The position numbers and the translations under genes were made by a program. Positions 37,278 to 45,381 of a stretch of DNA of 64,000 bases are shown here, piece by piece. How positions within the stretch are numbered: position 1 is the stretch's first letter; each line of letters opens with the position of its first letter. The notes under the pieces were generated by a model, which had not been told where the DNA came from, did no database searches, and saw nothing but the letters and a program-made list of their open reading frames with translations. This stretch comes from Flavobacteriales bacterium UBA6693 (GTDB taxonomy: Bacteria; Bacteroidota; Bacteroidia; Flavobacteriales; Weeksellaceae): NCBI GenBank assembly GCA_002454815.1, contig DKJL01000017.1, positions 93,009 to 157,008 of the forward strand. Direction: 5' to 3'.

Positions 37278-39769
37278 AATTAAAAAATTATATCGCTGGC
37301 CAATGGATTGAAGGATCCGGTCAGGAAAAACCTTTGTATAATGCTGTTACCGGCGATCTCGTTGCCATTTCAGATACGGGCGGAATCAACTTTGAAGCAG
37401 CGCTGGATTATGGCCGAACAGTGGGGTATAGGAATTTGTCATCCATGACGTTCTACGATCGTGGCGAAATGTTGAAAAAGATCGCGTTATACCTTTTAGA
37501 AAGAAAGAAGAAATATTACGATTTATCTTATAAAACGGGCGCGACTCACGCAGATTCCTGGGTGGATATCGAAGGCGGCTTCGGAACATTTTTCACCTAC
37601 TCCGGTCTGGCAAAAAGAATGTTGCCGAACACGCCATTTTGGGTCGATGGTGATACGCAGAAATTGTCGGCCAACGGAACTTTTATAGGAACACACATTC
37701 TCACTCCGAGCGAAGGAGTTTCTGTGCAGATCAACGCTTACAATTTTCCGGTTTGGGGAATGATGGAAAAATTATCAACATCCCTTTTAGCCGGAGTTCC
37801 AAGTGTGGTAAAACCTGCAGTACCCGGATCTTATCTCACCAACGCCGTCTTCACTGATATGATCGAAAGCGGGATTCTTCCGGAAGGCGCGATCCAGTTA
37901 GTTTCCGGCGATCCGGGAAATATTTTGGATTACGTACAAGATGGAGATTCTGTCCTTTTTACAGGTTCCGCTTCTACGGGGAAAAAACTGAAATCACTGC
38001 CTTCTATTTCTAAAAACGCGGTGCGTTTCAATATGGAGGCAGATTCTTTAAATGCATCAATTTTAGGTTTAGACGCAAAACCCGGCACACCGGAATTTGA
38101 TCTTTTCATCAAAGAAGTCCGAACGGAAATGACCACCAAAGCCGGACAGAAATGTACCGCCATACGCAGAATTATTGTGCCTGAAAGTCTTGTGGCTGAG
38201 GTGCAAAATGCTTTGAGCAAAGCCTTGGATCAAACCAAAATCGGAAATCCACTGAGCCGCGAGACCCGCATGGGTTCTATTGTTGGACGAAATGAGATGG
38301 CCGTGCTTCAGGAAAAAATCAATCAGCTAAAAGCCGAAACGGAACTCATTTACGACGGCCAGCACGAACTTATCGATGCCGACTATGAAAAAGGGGCTTT
38401 CATGTCGCCCAAAGTGTTTTATAACGACCAGCCTTTCGAAAAAAACATTTCCCACGAAGTAGAAGCATTCGGCCCGGTTTCAACCATGATGCCTTATAAA
38501 GATGCTGAAGAAGCTGCTGCTCTTGCGAAAAGAGGAATGGGCAGTTTGGTAGGCTCAATAGTCTCCAACGACGAAAATTTCGTGGCGGAAACCTCTTGGA
38601 AAATGGCTTCCTCACACGGAAGGATTTTTGTTCTGAACCGCGACAACGCAAAAGAATCCACTGGTCATGGTTCTCCTTTACCGACATTGATGCACGGTGG
38701 TCCGGGAAGAGCCGGCGGTGGCGAGGAAATGGGTGGCTTAAATGGTCTACACTTCTTTCTCCAGAAAACAGCGATTCAAGGGTCACCGGATATGCTGACG
38801 GCAATTACAAAAGTTTATCAGACCGGTGCAAAATATAAATTTTCTGATAAGCATCCATTCAACCGCTATTTCGAAGAAGTTGAGGTAGGCGATTCATTGG
38901 AAACTGCCGGTCGAACGGTGACCGAAGCGGATATCGTCAATTTTGCCAATGTTTCCTGGGATCATTTTTACGCACATACCGATGCGACCTCACTTACCGG
39001 AACCATCTTCGATAAAGTGGTAGCACATGGATATTTCATCCTTTCTGCTGCAGCAGGACTTTTTGTTTCAGGAAAAAAGGGGCCGGTTATCGCTAATTAC
39101 GGACTTGAAAACGCAAGTTTCTTTAAACCCGTTTATGCCGGCGATACGATTACGGTTTACCTCACCGCCAAAGAAAAAGTCAATAAAGGTGTAAAAGGAC
39201 GCAACATCCCGAGCGGCGTGGTGAAATGGCTTGTAGAAGTCGTGAACCAACGTGATGAGGTGGTTTGCGTAGCTACAATCCTGACGCTCGTAGCGAAAAA
39301 ATCACCATTTATTGAACTGAATTTGCGCGTTGTAAAAGAGGCGCTTTCAAAACTTACAGAAACCTCCGACCGGAAATTTGGTGAAATGTCACCACAAATG
39401 ATGGTAGAGCATTTGGAAGAAGTTCTTCGAAACGGTATCGGAGATTTGAAAGCCGGGGATTTCCCGGAGATTCCTGCTGAACATTTGGAAAAACTTCAGG
39501 ACTGGTTGTACACGAACGAAAAAATCCGACCTGGCGCAAAATATCCGCTGTTAAAAGATGACGAGCAGCCGACGTTACGCTTTAAAAATTTAGACGAAGC
39601 AAAGGCGAAGTTTTTAGAAACCTTGCAGGAATATTTAATCTATTTCCGTGAAAATCCTCAGGCAGAGAAGTTTCATCCGCGTTTCGGCACCATCGACAAA
39701 GAAATGTCGGAACTTTTTCAGCGAAAACATATCACGCATCATTTTGAACAGTTTGGCTTGCTGGATTAA
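37274..39769 (+). CDS. paaZ: PaaZ: ring-opening enzyme of phenylacetate degradation, with extra C-terminal domain
   Basis: PaaZ opens the oxepin-CoA ring by its C-terminal hydratase and oxidises the resulting aldehyde by its N-terminal aldehyde dehydrogenase. Here the dehydrogenase (1-~520) has catalytic Glu255 and Cys294 (KAGQKCTA). The MaoC-like hydratase (about 530-675) has Asp563 and His568 (SWDHFYAH), the D-x4-H dyad. E. coli PaaZ ends near 681; this protein has 831 residues, with an added helical region (about 680-831) resembling DUF1569 (DinB-like) proteins: SPQMMVEHLEE near the start and ITHHFEQFGLL at the end. No paaABCDE genes are in the window. Confidence 0.93.
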   Translation: MKLKNYIAGQWIEGSGQEKPLYNAVTGDLVAISDTGGINFEAALDYGRTVGYRNLSSMTFYDRGEMLKKIALYLLERKKKYYDLSYKTGATHADSWVDIEGGFGTFFTYSGLAKRMLPNTPFWVDGDTQKLSANGTFIGTHILTPSEGVSVQINAYNFPVWGMMEKLSTSLLAGVPSVVKPAVPGSYLTNAVFTDMIESGILPEGAIQLVSGDPGNILDYVQDGDSVLFTGSASTGKKLKSLPSISKNAVRFNMEADSLNASILGLDAKPGTPEFDLFIKEVRTEMTTKAGQKCTAIRRIIVPESLVAEVQNALSKALDQTKIGNPLSRETRMGSIVGRNEMAVLQEKINQLKAETELIYDGQHELIDADYEKGAFMSPKVFYNDQPFEKNISHEVEAFGPVSTMMPYKDAEEAAALAKRGMGSLVGSIVSNDENFVAETSWKMASSHGRIFVLNRDNAKESTGHGSPLPTLMHGGPGRAGGGEEMGGLNGLHFFLQKTAIQGSPDMLTAITKVYQTGAKYKFSDKHPFNRYFEEVEVGDSLETAGRTVTEADIVNFANVSWDHFYAHTDATSLTGTIFDKVVAHGYFILSAAAGLFVSGKKGPVIANYGLENASFFKPVYAGDTITVYLTAKEKVNKGVKGRNIPSGVVKWLVEVVNQRDEVVCVATILTLVAKKSPFIELNLRVVKEALSKLTETSDRKFGEMSPQMMVEHLEEVLRNGIGDLKAGDFPEIPAEHLEKLQDWLYTNEKIRPGAKYPLLKDDEQPTLRFKNLDEAKAKFLETLQEYLIYFRENPQAEKFHPRFGTIDKEMSELFQRKHITHHFEQFGLLD

Positions 39770-39901
39770 ATGTCCGTAATTGTTTTTTGATTATGATCGA
39801 TGCGCTTGGTTTGACAATGTGCCAAGTTTAATAGTAAGAGATTTCAGAAAAGCCTGCTATAGACTGTCCCCTAGCATGACCGGATGTAATAAAATCGAGA
39901 A

Positions 39902-40059
39902 ATGCTGAAAACTTACCACCAGATTATATTCAACTGGTTTTTGCTGCGAAAGGCAGAGAAAATAAGATTCGTGCCGAATTCCGGGACGAAATTGAGAAGT
40001 ACATCACAGGAATTTCTAAGAACACGGAACAGAAGCTCATCAGAGTACGATCTTTATAA
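39902..40059 (+). pseudogene. Remnant of an IS200-type (Y1) transposase
   Basis: Frame from the ATG at 39902 reads TYHQI; after a one-base deletion (a T missing in CAGATTTATATT) the other frame continues YIQLVFAAKGRENKI, then REEIEKYITGI-like FRDEIEKYITGIS and a QKL stretch to a stop at 40057-40059. This matches the N-terminal third of Bacteroidota IS200-type transposases. The HUH motif and catalytic Tyr region are gone. The rest of the 386-base gap 39770-40155 shows no gene. Confidence 0.72.
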
Positions 40060-40155
40060 AAAAACAAAATCTGCGGTCCGTAGGAACACTAATAAAAAAA
40101 TAGCTTGTCGGTTTCTACGCGAGTAAAATAAATTGAAAAGGTAAAATACAATATT

Positions 40156-40848
40156 TTGAAAAAGAATCTGGGCGAAAAAGTTGTCGCTTTTAATAAAAAA
40201 TTGACCTATTCCGGCGATCTGCCTGAAGGTTTCGACGTACTCAATCCCTTTTTCGACAACCCCGAAACATTGACGGTAATGTCCAGTTTTTATAAAAAAT
40301 TTTACAACGACCACAATCAACGGAAATTCGTCATCGGCATTAATCCCAGCCGTCATGGGGCAGGCGTTACCGGTGTTCCATTTACTGACACGAAACGTTT
40401 GAAAAGTGTCTGTGAAATAGAAATGACTTCCGCGTACACGCACGAAATTTCCTCCGTTTTTCTGTATGACGTTATTCAGCAGTTTGGCGGGCCGGAAGCT
40501 TTCTATCGCGAATTTTACATCAATTCCCCATTTCCGCTCGCAATTGTACGCCGCACACCGAAAGGTCATCTCAACGCCAATTACTACGATGACAAAAAGC
40601 TGTTTGAAGCGGTAAAACCTTTTATGATTCAAAGTTTAAAAGATCATATTTCGCTCGGACTCGATACTTCCGAAGTTTTTATTTTAGGAAAAAAGAACGC
40701 CGTATTCATCGACAAGATCAACAGTCAGGAAAAGTTTTTTGATAAAATGACGGTTTTGGAACATCCCAGATATATCCAACAATACAAAAGCAAGGAAAAA
40801 CAATTATACATCGATAAATATTTAATAGCCCTAAATAAAGTAAAGTGA
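40156..40848 (+). CDS. SMUG2-like uracil-DNA glycosylase family protein
   Basis: Uracil-DNA glycosylase superfamily protein of the Bacteroidota SMUG2 type, expected to remove deaminated bases from DNA. The substrate motif GINPSRHGAGVTGVPFTDT (from residue 61) matches the family, and a later HPRYIQQY corresponds to the His-Pro loop. 230 residues. The start is a TTG at 40156 with an A/T-rich leader; no ATG in frame gives a complete N-terminus. The stop overlaps the GTG start of the next gene by 4 bases. The neighbourhood gives no obvious link to repair. Confidence 0.85.
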   Translation: MKKNLGEKVVAFNKKLTYSGDLPEGFDVLNPFFDNPETLTVMSSFYKKFYNDHNQRKFVIGINPSRHGAGVTGVPFTDTKRLKSVCEIEMTSAYTHEISSVFLYDVIQQFGGPEAFYREFYINSPFPLAIVRRTPKGHLNANYYDDKKLFEAVKPFMIQSLKDHISLGLDTSEVFILGKKNAVFIDKINSQEKFFDKMTVLEHPRYIQQYKSKEKQLYIDKYLIALNKVK

Positions 40849-41612
40849 ACAACGGATTTGTAAATCAGGAACTTAAAAATACTATATCTGAAATCACCTT
40901 CGGAACGCCGAAGAGTAATTCCTTACCCGGAGAAATTTTAGAAAAACTTGCTCAAACTATTTTAGAAAGCGGAAAAAATCAAGACGTAAAAGCGATCCTT
41001 TTAAAATCAGAAGGTGAAAAAGCATTCTGTGCCGGCGCCAGTTTTGATGAACTTCTAGAAATTGAAGAACTGGAAAAATCAAAAATATTTTTTGGTGGTT
41101 TTGCAAAAGTTTTAAATGCCATGCGTTCCTGCGGAAAATTAGTCGTAGTGAGAGTTCAGGGAAAAACAACCGGAGGCGGCGTCGGAATCGCCTGTGCTGC
41201 CGATTATTGTTTTGCTACCAAAGAATCTGCGATGGCTTTAACAGAATTAAATTTAGGAATCGGACCATTCGTAATTGGACCTTATGTTGAAAGAAAAGTG
41301 GGAAAATCCGCCTATTCAGCGATGTCAATCGATGCTGATTTCCGCAGCGCGGATTGGTGTGAAAAGCACGATGTTTATCATTCCGTTTCAGAAAACATTG
41401 AAGAAATGGACGAACAAATAAAAGCATTCATGGAAAAATTATCCACCAGAAGTTCTGAGGCATTATCATTAATTAAAAAAGTTTCCTGGGAAGGAACGGA
41501 CCATTTTGAACAGTTGATGCCGGAAAGAATTTTAATGAGTGCCAGTTTAATTTTAGAAGATTCTGCCAAAGAAAACATTGGTAAAATCAAGGAAAGACTT
41601 CGTGGGAAATAG
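40845..41612 (+). CDS. Enoyl-CoA hydratase/isomerase family protein
   Basis: Crotonase-fold protein of 255 residues. The oxyanion-hole segments AFCAGASFDEL and TTGGGVGIACAADY are clear. The catalytic Glu pair region reads ELNLGIGPFVIGPYVERKVG, the form seen in flavobacterial enoyl-CoA hydratases annotated as methylglutaconyl-CoA hydratases, so leucine catabolism is possible as well as phenylacetate breakdown with PaaZ. It starts with GTG inside the SMUG2 stop (GTGA), indicating co-translation with the glycosylase. Confidence 0.85.
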   Translation: MNNGFVNQELKNTISEITFGTPKSNSLPGEILEKLAQTILESGKNQDVKAILLKSEGEKAFCAGASFDELLEIEELEKSKIFFGGFAKVLNAMRSCGKLVVVRVQGKTTGGGVGIACAADYCFATKESAMALTELNLGIGPFVIGPYVERKVGKSAYSAMSIDADFRSADWCEKHDVYHSVSENIEEMDEQIKAFMEKLSTRSSEALSLIKKVSWEGTDHFEQLMPERILMSASLILEDSAKENIGKIKERLRGK

Positions 41613-41694
41613 TTTCTTTAAATTATTTTTCTAACGTTAGTTGGTTTGTTGATGCACAACAAATTTCCGCAGAAATGTTATTAATAATTCAATA

Positions 41695-41726
41695 AAAAAA
41701 GAGGAAGCAAAAACTTCCTCTTTTAT
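41695..41726. terminator. Bidirectional terminator between the hydratase gene and aspS
   Basis: AAAAGAGGAAG pairs with CTTCCTCTTTT around CAAAAA, with A before and T after, so it can end transcripts from both strands. The aspS stop is at 41745. Confidence 0.85.
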
Positions 41727-41744
41727 TGTTTATTTGAAATTAAA

Positions 41745-43499
41745 TTATTCTTTCACCTCGACTTTCAGGGCCAATTCGTCCAACTGCTCCTCCGCAATCG
41801 CACTCGGCGCATCGATCATCACATCTCGTCCTGAATTATTTTTCGGGAAAGCGATGTAATCTCTGATCACTTCATTGCCGTCCAGAATCGCAACCAAACG
41901 GTCAAATCCTAATGCTAAACCTGCATGAGGCGGAGCTCCGTATTGGAATGCGTTCATCAGAAAACCGAACTGTGCTTCTGCATCTTCTTTCGTAAATCCT
42001 AATAAATTAAACATTTTTGCCTGCAGATCTTTATCGAAAATCCGGACAGATCCGCCACCGATTTCATTCCCATTCAAAATTAAATCGTAGGCATTTGCTC
42101 TGGCTTTTCCGGGTTCGGTTTCCAGTAAATGTACATCTTCGGGTTTTGGCGAAGTGAACGGATGATGCATCGCGTGATATCGGTTGGTGTCTTCGTCCCA
42201 TTCCAAAAGCGGAAAATCGATCACCCAAAGTGGTGCGAATTCTTTCGGATTTCTTAAACCTAATCTGTTCCCCAATTCCATTCGTAAAGCAGAAAGTTGG
42301 GTTCTTACTTTATTTTCATTTCCGGACATCAGGAAGATCAAATCTCCTGATTTTGCGCCGAATTTTTCTGTGATTTTTTTTAAATCTTCTTCATTATAAA
42401 ATTTATTTACGGAAGAAGTAACGGTTCCGTCATTCTGGAATTTGATCCAAATCATACCGTTGGCACCGATCTGTGGACGTTTTACCCAATCGATGAGTTC
42501 GTCGATTTGTTTTCGGGTATAATCTGCGCAACCTTCAATATTGATTCCGACCACCAATTCTGCGTCGTCGAAAATTTTGAAATCTTTTCCTTTCACTAAA
42601 TCGTTGACTTCCACGAATTCCATTCCGAAACGGATATCGGGTTTATCGTTTCCATATTTTTTCATCGCGTCGGCGAAAGTCATTCTTGGGAATTTTCCGA
42701 ATTCTTTTCCTGCGATATCTTTCAATAAAGTTGCGGTCATTCCTTCGAAGATTTCCAAAACATCTTCCTGTTCTACAAAGGCCATCTCGCAATCGATCTG
42801 AGTGAATTCAGGCTGTCTGTCGGCTCTTAGATCTTCATCACGAAAACATTTTACAATTTGAAAATAACGGTCCATTCCACCGATCATCAATAATTGCTTG
42901 AAAGTTTGAGGCGATTGTGGTAAAGCATAAAACTGTCCCGGATTCATTCTGCTTGGAACTACGAAATCCCTTGCTCCTTCCGGTGTTGATTTAATCAGAA
43001 CCGGAGTTTCCACCTCAATAAAATTTTGATCAGAGAGATAATTTCTGACTTTCTGCGCCATTTTGTGACGGAAGATCAGTTTTTCTTTCACCGGATTTCT
43101 GCGGATATCCAGATATCGGTATTTCATCCGAAGCTCTTCGCCGCCATCAGTTTGGTCTTCGATGGTAAAAGGTGGAATTTCTGATTGATTTAAAACAGTG
43201 AGTTTTTCAACCAAAATTTCTATTTCACCCGTTGGGATTTTTGGATTTTTACTTTGGCGTTCAATGACTTTTCCATCAACCTGAATCACAAACTCGCGGC
43301 CTAATTTGCCGGCCCTTTCGAACAGTTCCTTTGAAGAACGGTCGGCATCAAAAACCAATTGTGTAATGCCGTAACGGTCGCGCAGATCGATCCACAGCAC
43401 AAACCCTTTGTCACGGATGGTTTGGACCCAGCCGGAAAGGGTTACGTTCTCATTGAGATTATTTAAGGTTAATTCTCCGTTGGTGTGCGTACGAAACAT
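41745..43499 (-). CDS. aspS: Aspartyl-tRNA synthetase
   Basis: Charges tRNA-Asp. 584 residues, the bacterial type. N-terminal OB-fold ([21 protein letters not shown]), class II core with [39 protein letters not shown] (motif 2), the inserted GAD domain (about 280-410) and motif 3 [13 protein letters not shown] near the C-terminus. The stop is followed by a bidirectional terminator shared with the hydratase gene. Its upstream region carries a structured GC-rich repeat (43640-43790). Confidence 0.97.
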   Translation of the reverse strand: MFRTHTNGELTLNNLNENVTLSGWVQTIRDKGFVLWIDLRDRYGITQLVFDADRSSKELFERAGKLGREFVIQVDGKVIERQSKNPKIPTGEIEILVEKLTVLNQSEIPPFTIEDQTDGGEELRMKYRYLDIRRNPVKEKLIFRHKMAQKVRNYLSDQNFIEVETPVLIKSTPEGARDFVVPSRMNPGQFYALPQSPQTFKQLLMIGGMDRYFQIVKCFRDEDLRADRQPEFTQIDCEMAFVEQEDVLEIFEGMTATLLKDIAGKEFGKFPRMTFADAMKKYGNDKPDIRFGMEFVEVNDLVKGKDFKIFDDAELVVGINIEGCADYTRKQIDELIDWVKRPQIGANGMIWIKFQNDGTVTSSVNKFYNEEDLKKITEKFGAKSGDLIFLMSGNENKVRTQLSALRMELGNRLGLRNPKEFAPLWVIDFPLLEWDEDTNRYHAMHHPFTSPKPEDVHLLETEPGKARANAYDLILNGNEIGGGSVRIFDKDLQAKMFNLLGFTKEDAEAQFGFLMNAFQYGAPPHAGLALGFDRLVAILDGNEVIRDYIAFPKNNSGRDVMIDAPSAIAEEQLDELALKVEVKE

Positions 43500-43640
43500 A
43501 AGTTTTAATGGTATTTAAAGAGCGGCGCGGCGCCGTTGATTTGGTTTAAATTTTCGAGCCGTAAAGATAATATTTTTGAGCGAGAAGCGCTGTGAGAGCT
43601 TGAAACTCTGATGGCGCTCGCGATGGCTCTGCGAATTGCG

Positions 43641-43719
43641 TGAGGGATTGTAGTGGAAAGCCCGCAAGGCGGTGCACGCGATAGCGGGCACCGACTGAGG
43701 ACTTGTAACGTAAAGCCCG
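43641..43719. repeat. GC-rich intergenic element with internal direct repeat
   Basis: Two 24-base segments, 43641-43664 and 43696-43719, are 19/24 identical (both TGAGG..TTGTA, ending AAAGCCCG). Between them GCCCGC (43660-43665) and GCGGGC (43684-43689) can pair. Nearby hairpins, e.g. GGGCG/CGCCC at about 43759-43775, occur in the same 357-base gap (43500-43856). GC content is well above the surroundings and no gene is convincing. Confidence 0.75.
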
Positions 43720-43821
43720 ACCCGGGACATGGAAAATATGCGGCAATTTAGTAAGCGTGGGCGAGGGGCACGCCCAAAAAATATTATGATTTTTTAAGAA
43801 ATGTATTGCGAAAATATTCTA

Positions 43822-43829
43822 TAACTTTG
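43822..43829 (+). promoter_or_regulatory. -7 element for the THX gene
   Basis: TAACTTTG matches TAnnTTTG, 27 bases before the ATG at 43857; no clear -33 box. Confidence 0.5.
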
Positions 43830-43856
43830 TTTGTACCAACCACTAAAAAATATATT

Positions 43857-44102
43857 ATGGGAAAAGGAGATCAGAAATCCAAACGCGGAAAAATTGTTGC
43901 CGGAAGCTATGGAAAGAAGCGTCCGAGACGCGCGAAATCAGTAGAAAAAATTCCGGTAAAAGTAATGGATGAAGACCAAAAGAAGAAATCCGTTGACGCC
44001 GTTCGCGATGAGGTAGGATACCCGAGTGGGAAATCTGAAAATGCTGAAGTGGCGAAGAAACCGAAAGCAGCCGCGGCAAAGAATAAAAAAACCGAAGAAT
44101 AA
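43857..44102 (+). CDS. 30S ribosomal protein THX with C-terminal extension
   Basis: THX (bTHX) is a tiny basic protein in the head of the 30S subunit of Thermus and Bacteroidota. The first 27 residues MGKGDQKSKRGKIVAGSYGK with KRPRR match it. Another 54 residues, rich in Lys, Glu, Val and Ala, follow, giving 81 residues where the family is often 25-45. The open frame begins at 43806, but the family start is the ATG at 43857. Its stop codon lies in the loop of its terminator hairpin. Confidence 0.85.
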   Translation: MGKGDQKSKRGKIVAGSYGKKRPRRAKSVEKIPVKVMDEDQKKKSVDAVRDEVGYPSGKSENAEVAKKPKAAAAKNKKTEE

Positions 44103-44118
44103 TCTTCGGTTTTTTTTA
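44089..44118 (+). terminator. Terminator overlapping the THX stop codon
   Basis: AACCGAAGA pairs with TCTTCGGTT, with the TAA stop at 44100-44102 in the loop, followed by eight T. It lies a few bases from the end of the convergent DUF937 gene. Confidence 0.87.
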
Positions 44119-44122
44119 TAAT

Positions 44123-44767
44123 CTATTTTCCGCCAAACAGGTTGCCGAGCAAGCCGCCAAGCCCACCTTGTTCCTGATGACCGCCACCTGTAACGCTGCC
44201 CAATAAATCGTTGAGTGGATTTCCTGCCGAACCGGAGCCGCCGAGCACGCTGCCCAAAATATCATTCAGCGGGTTCCCGGGTTGCGCCTGTGCCTCATTT
44301 TGAGCACCTCCCAGAATGCCGCCGAGCAAATCGCCAAGCCCGCCGCTGGAAACATTGCTCGCCTGTTTCTGTTTGCCAAGATAACCCATGATGAGCGGTG
44401 CGAGCATCGCCAAAATAGGCCCGATTTTGTCCATCGATATTCCCGTTTTCTGCGAGAGTTGATTTTCTACATTGGCTTTTTGTCCTCCAAAAATATGATC
44501 CAGAATAGAGCCGCCTTCCTGTTGGCGCGCTTCTACCTGTGTGGGATTTTGCAGAATGCTGCCATCGTGGTCTTTATCTAGTGCTTTGTTCAGCGCCTCG
44601 GCTTCGTGATTACTTTCCTGTGATTTTTTGCGCAAATAGGAAATTACCAGCGGCGCGGATACGGCCAGAAGTGCAATAACCTGATTTTTGCTGACGCCAA
44701 ATTTATTGCCTGCGCTTTCGGCTACTTGTGTTCCGGCATTTCCGGTGATGAGATCGAGTAAGCTCAT
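44123..44767 (-). CDS. DUF937 family protein
   Basis: 214 residues. Starts SLLDLITGNAGTQVAE with paired helices around FGVSKNQVIALLAVSAPLVI and, near residue 105, TGISMDKIGPILAMLAPLIM, the repeated DUF937 pattern. The second half is Gly/Leu-rich repeats (GGLGDLLGGILGG, NPLNDILGSVLGG, NPLNDLLGSV), probably flexible. No signal peptide. Function unknown. It is convergent with the THX gene and 5 bases from its terminator. Confidence 0.88.
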   Translation of the reverse strand: MSLLDLITGNAGTQVAESAGNKFGVSKNQVIALLAVSAPLVISYLRKKSQESNHEAEALNKALDKDHDGSILQNPTQVEARQQEGGSILDHIFGGQKANVENQLSQKTGISMDKIGPILAMLAPLIMGYLGKQKQASNVSSGGLGDLLGGILGGAQNEAQAQPGNPLNDILGSVLGGSGSAGNPLNDLLGSVTGGGHQEQGGLGGLLGNLFGGK

Positions 44768-44830
44768 AGGTTTTTATTTTTAGGTTCAAGTGTTAAAGGC
44801 AGTATTCAGCAATATCCAGTCCAACAGTAG

Positions 44831-45337
44831 TTAATTCTTAAAAATCGGTACGTTGGAGCAGGCTTCGCCGAACATCAACGATTTCACTATGGGTTTTAAT
44901 TGTTCAACCAATTCAATATAAGCGTTCTCGGGAATTGACGACTCTGAACATCCTTTCACCAGAACACGCTGATTATTCAGTTCAGTAAAATCGTGGGTTT
45001 GGATGGCGGTGTGCATCAGCAACACCTCCAAATCTTCGCGGTTGCCGAAAACGATTTTTTTTGCACTGCCGGTAAGTTTGGCAGTGAGCAGAAAATAAGC
45101 CCACAAAGGGACGATGGCATCGGCTGAGTTATAAACATAGACGTAAGCATCCTGATAAGGTTCGACAGAAAGTTGCGCTACTTTTTCACGGAAATCTTTT
45201 TCCTTTAAAATCATTTCCTGGAAAAGAAAATCCTTTAAATCAATACCAACGCGTGTGCCTTTCGGCACCAGCTGGGACAAATCGAAGTTGATCAATCCGC
45301 TGCCGGCTACTTTATTTTTAATCTCAAAATCAGACAT
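44831..45337 (-). CDS. DUF2480 family protein
   Basis: Bacteroidota-specific protein of unknown function. From MSDFEIKNKVAGSGLINFDL it has KGTRVGIDLKDFLFQEMIL, VYNSADAIVPLWAYFLL and, at the C-terminus, LMFGEACSNVPIFKN, the conserved family end. 168 residues from the ATG at 45337; the frame is open to 45379, but the extra residues are not conserved. It is divergent from lpxB, with overlapping promoter elements in the 44-base gap. Confidence 0.85.
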   Translation of the reverse strand: MSDFEIKNKVAGSGLINFDLSQLVPKGTRVGIDLKDFLFQEMILKEKDFREKVAQLSVEPYQDAYVYVYNSADAIVPLWAYFLLTAKLTGSAKKIVFGNREDLEVLLMHTAIQTHDFTELNNQRVLVKGCSESSIPENAYIELVEQLKPIVKSLMFGEACSNVPIFKN

Positions 45338-45348
45338 TTTTTTTGTTT

Positions 45349-45366
45349 TATCTTTGACCAAAATTA
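45349..45366. promoter_or_regulatory. Face-to-face -7 elements of DUF2480 gene and lpxB
   Basis: TATCTTTG at 45349-45356 (plus, for lpxB) and TAATTTTG read on the minus strand at 45366-45359 (for the DUF2480 gene) lie 3 bases apart in a 44-base intergenic region. Neither has a strong -33 box. The two transcripts would compete. Confidence 0.45.
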
Positions 45367-45381
45367 CAACTTTAATCACAA

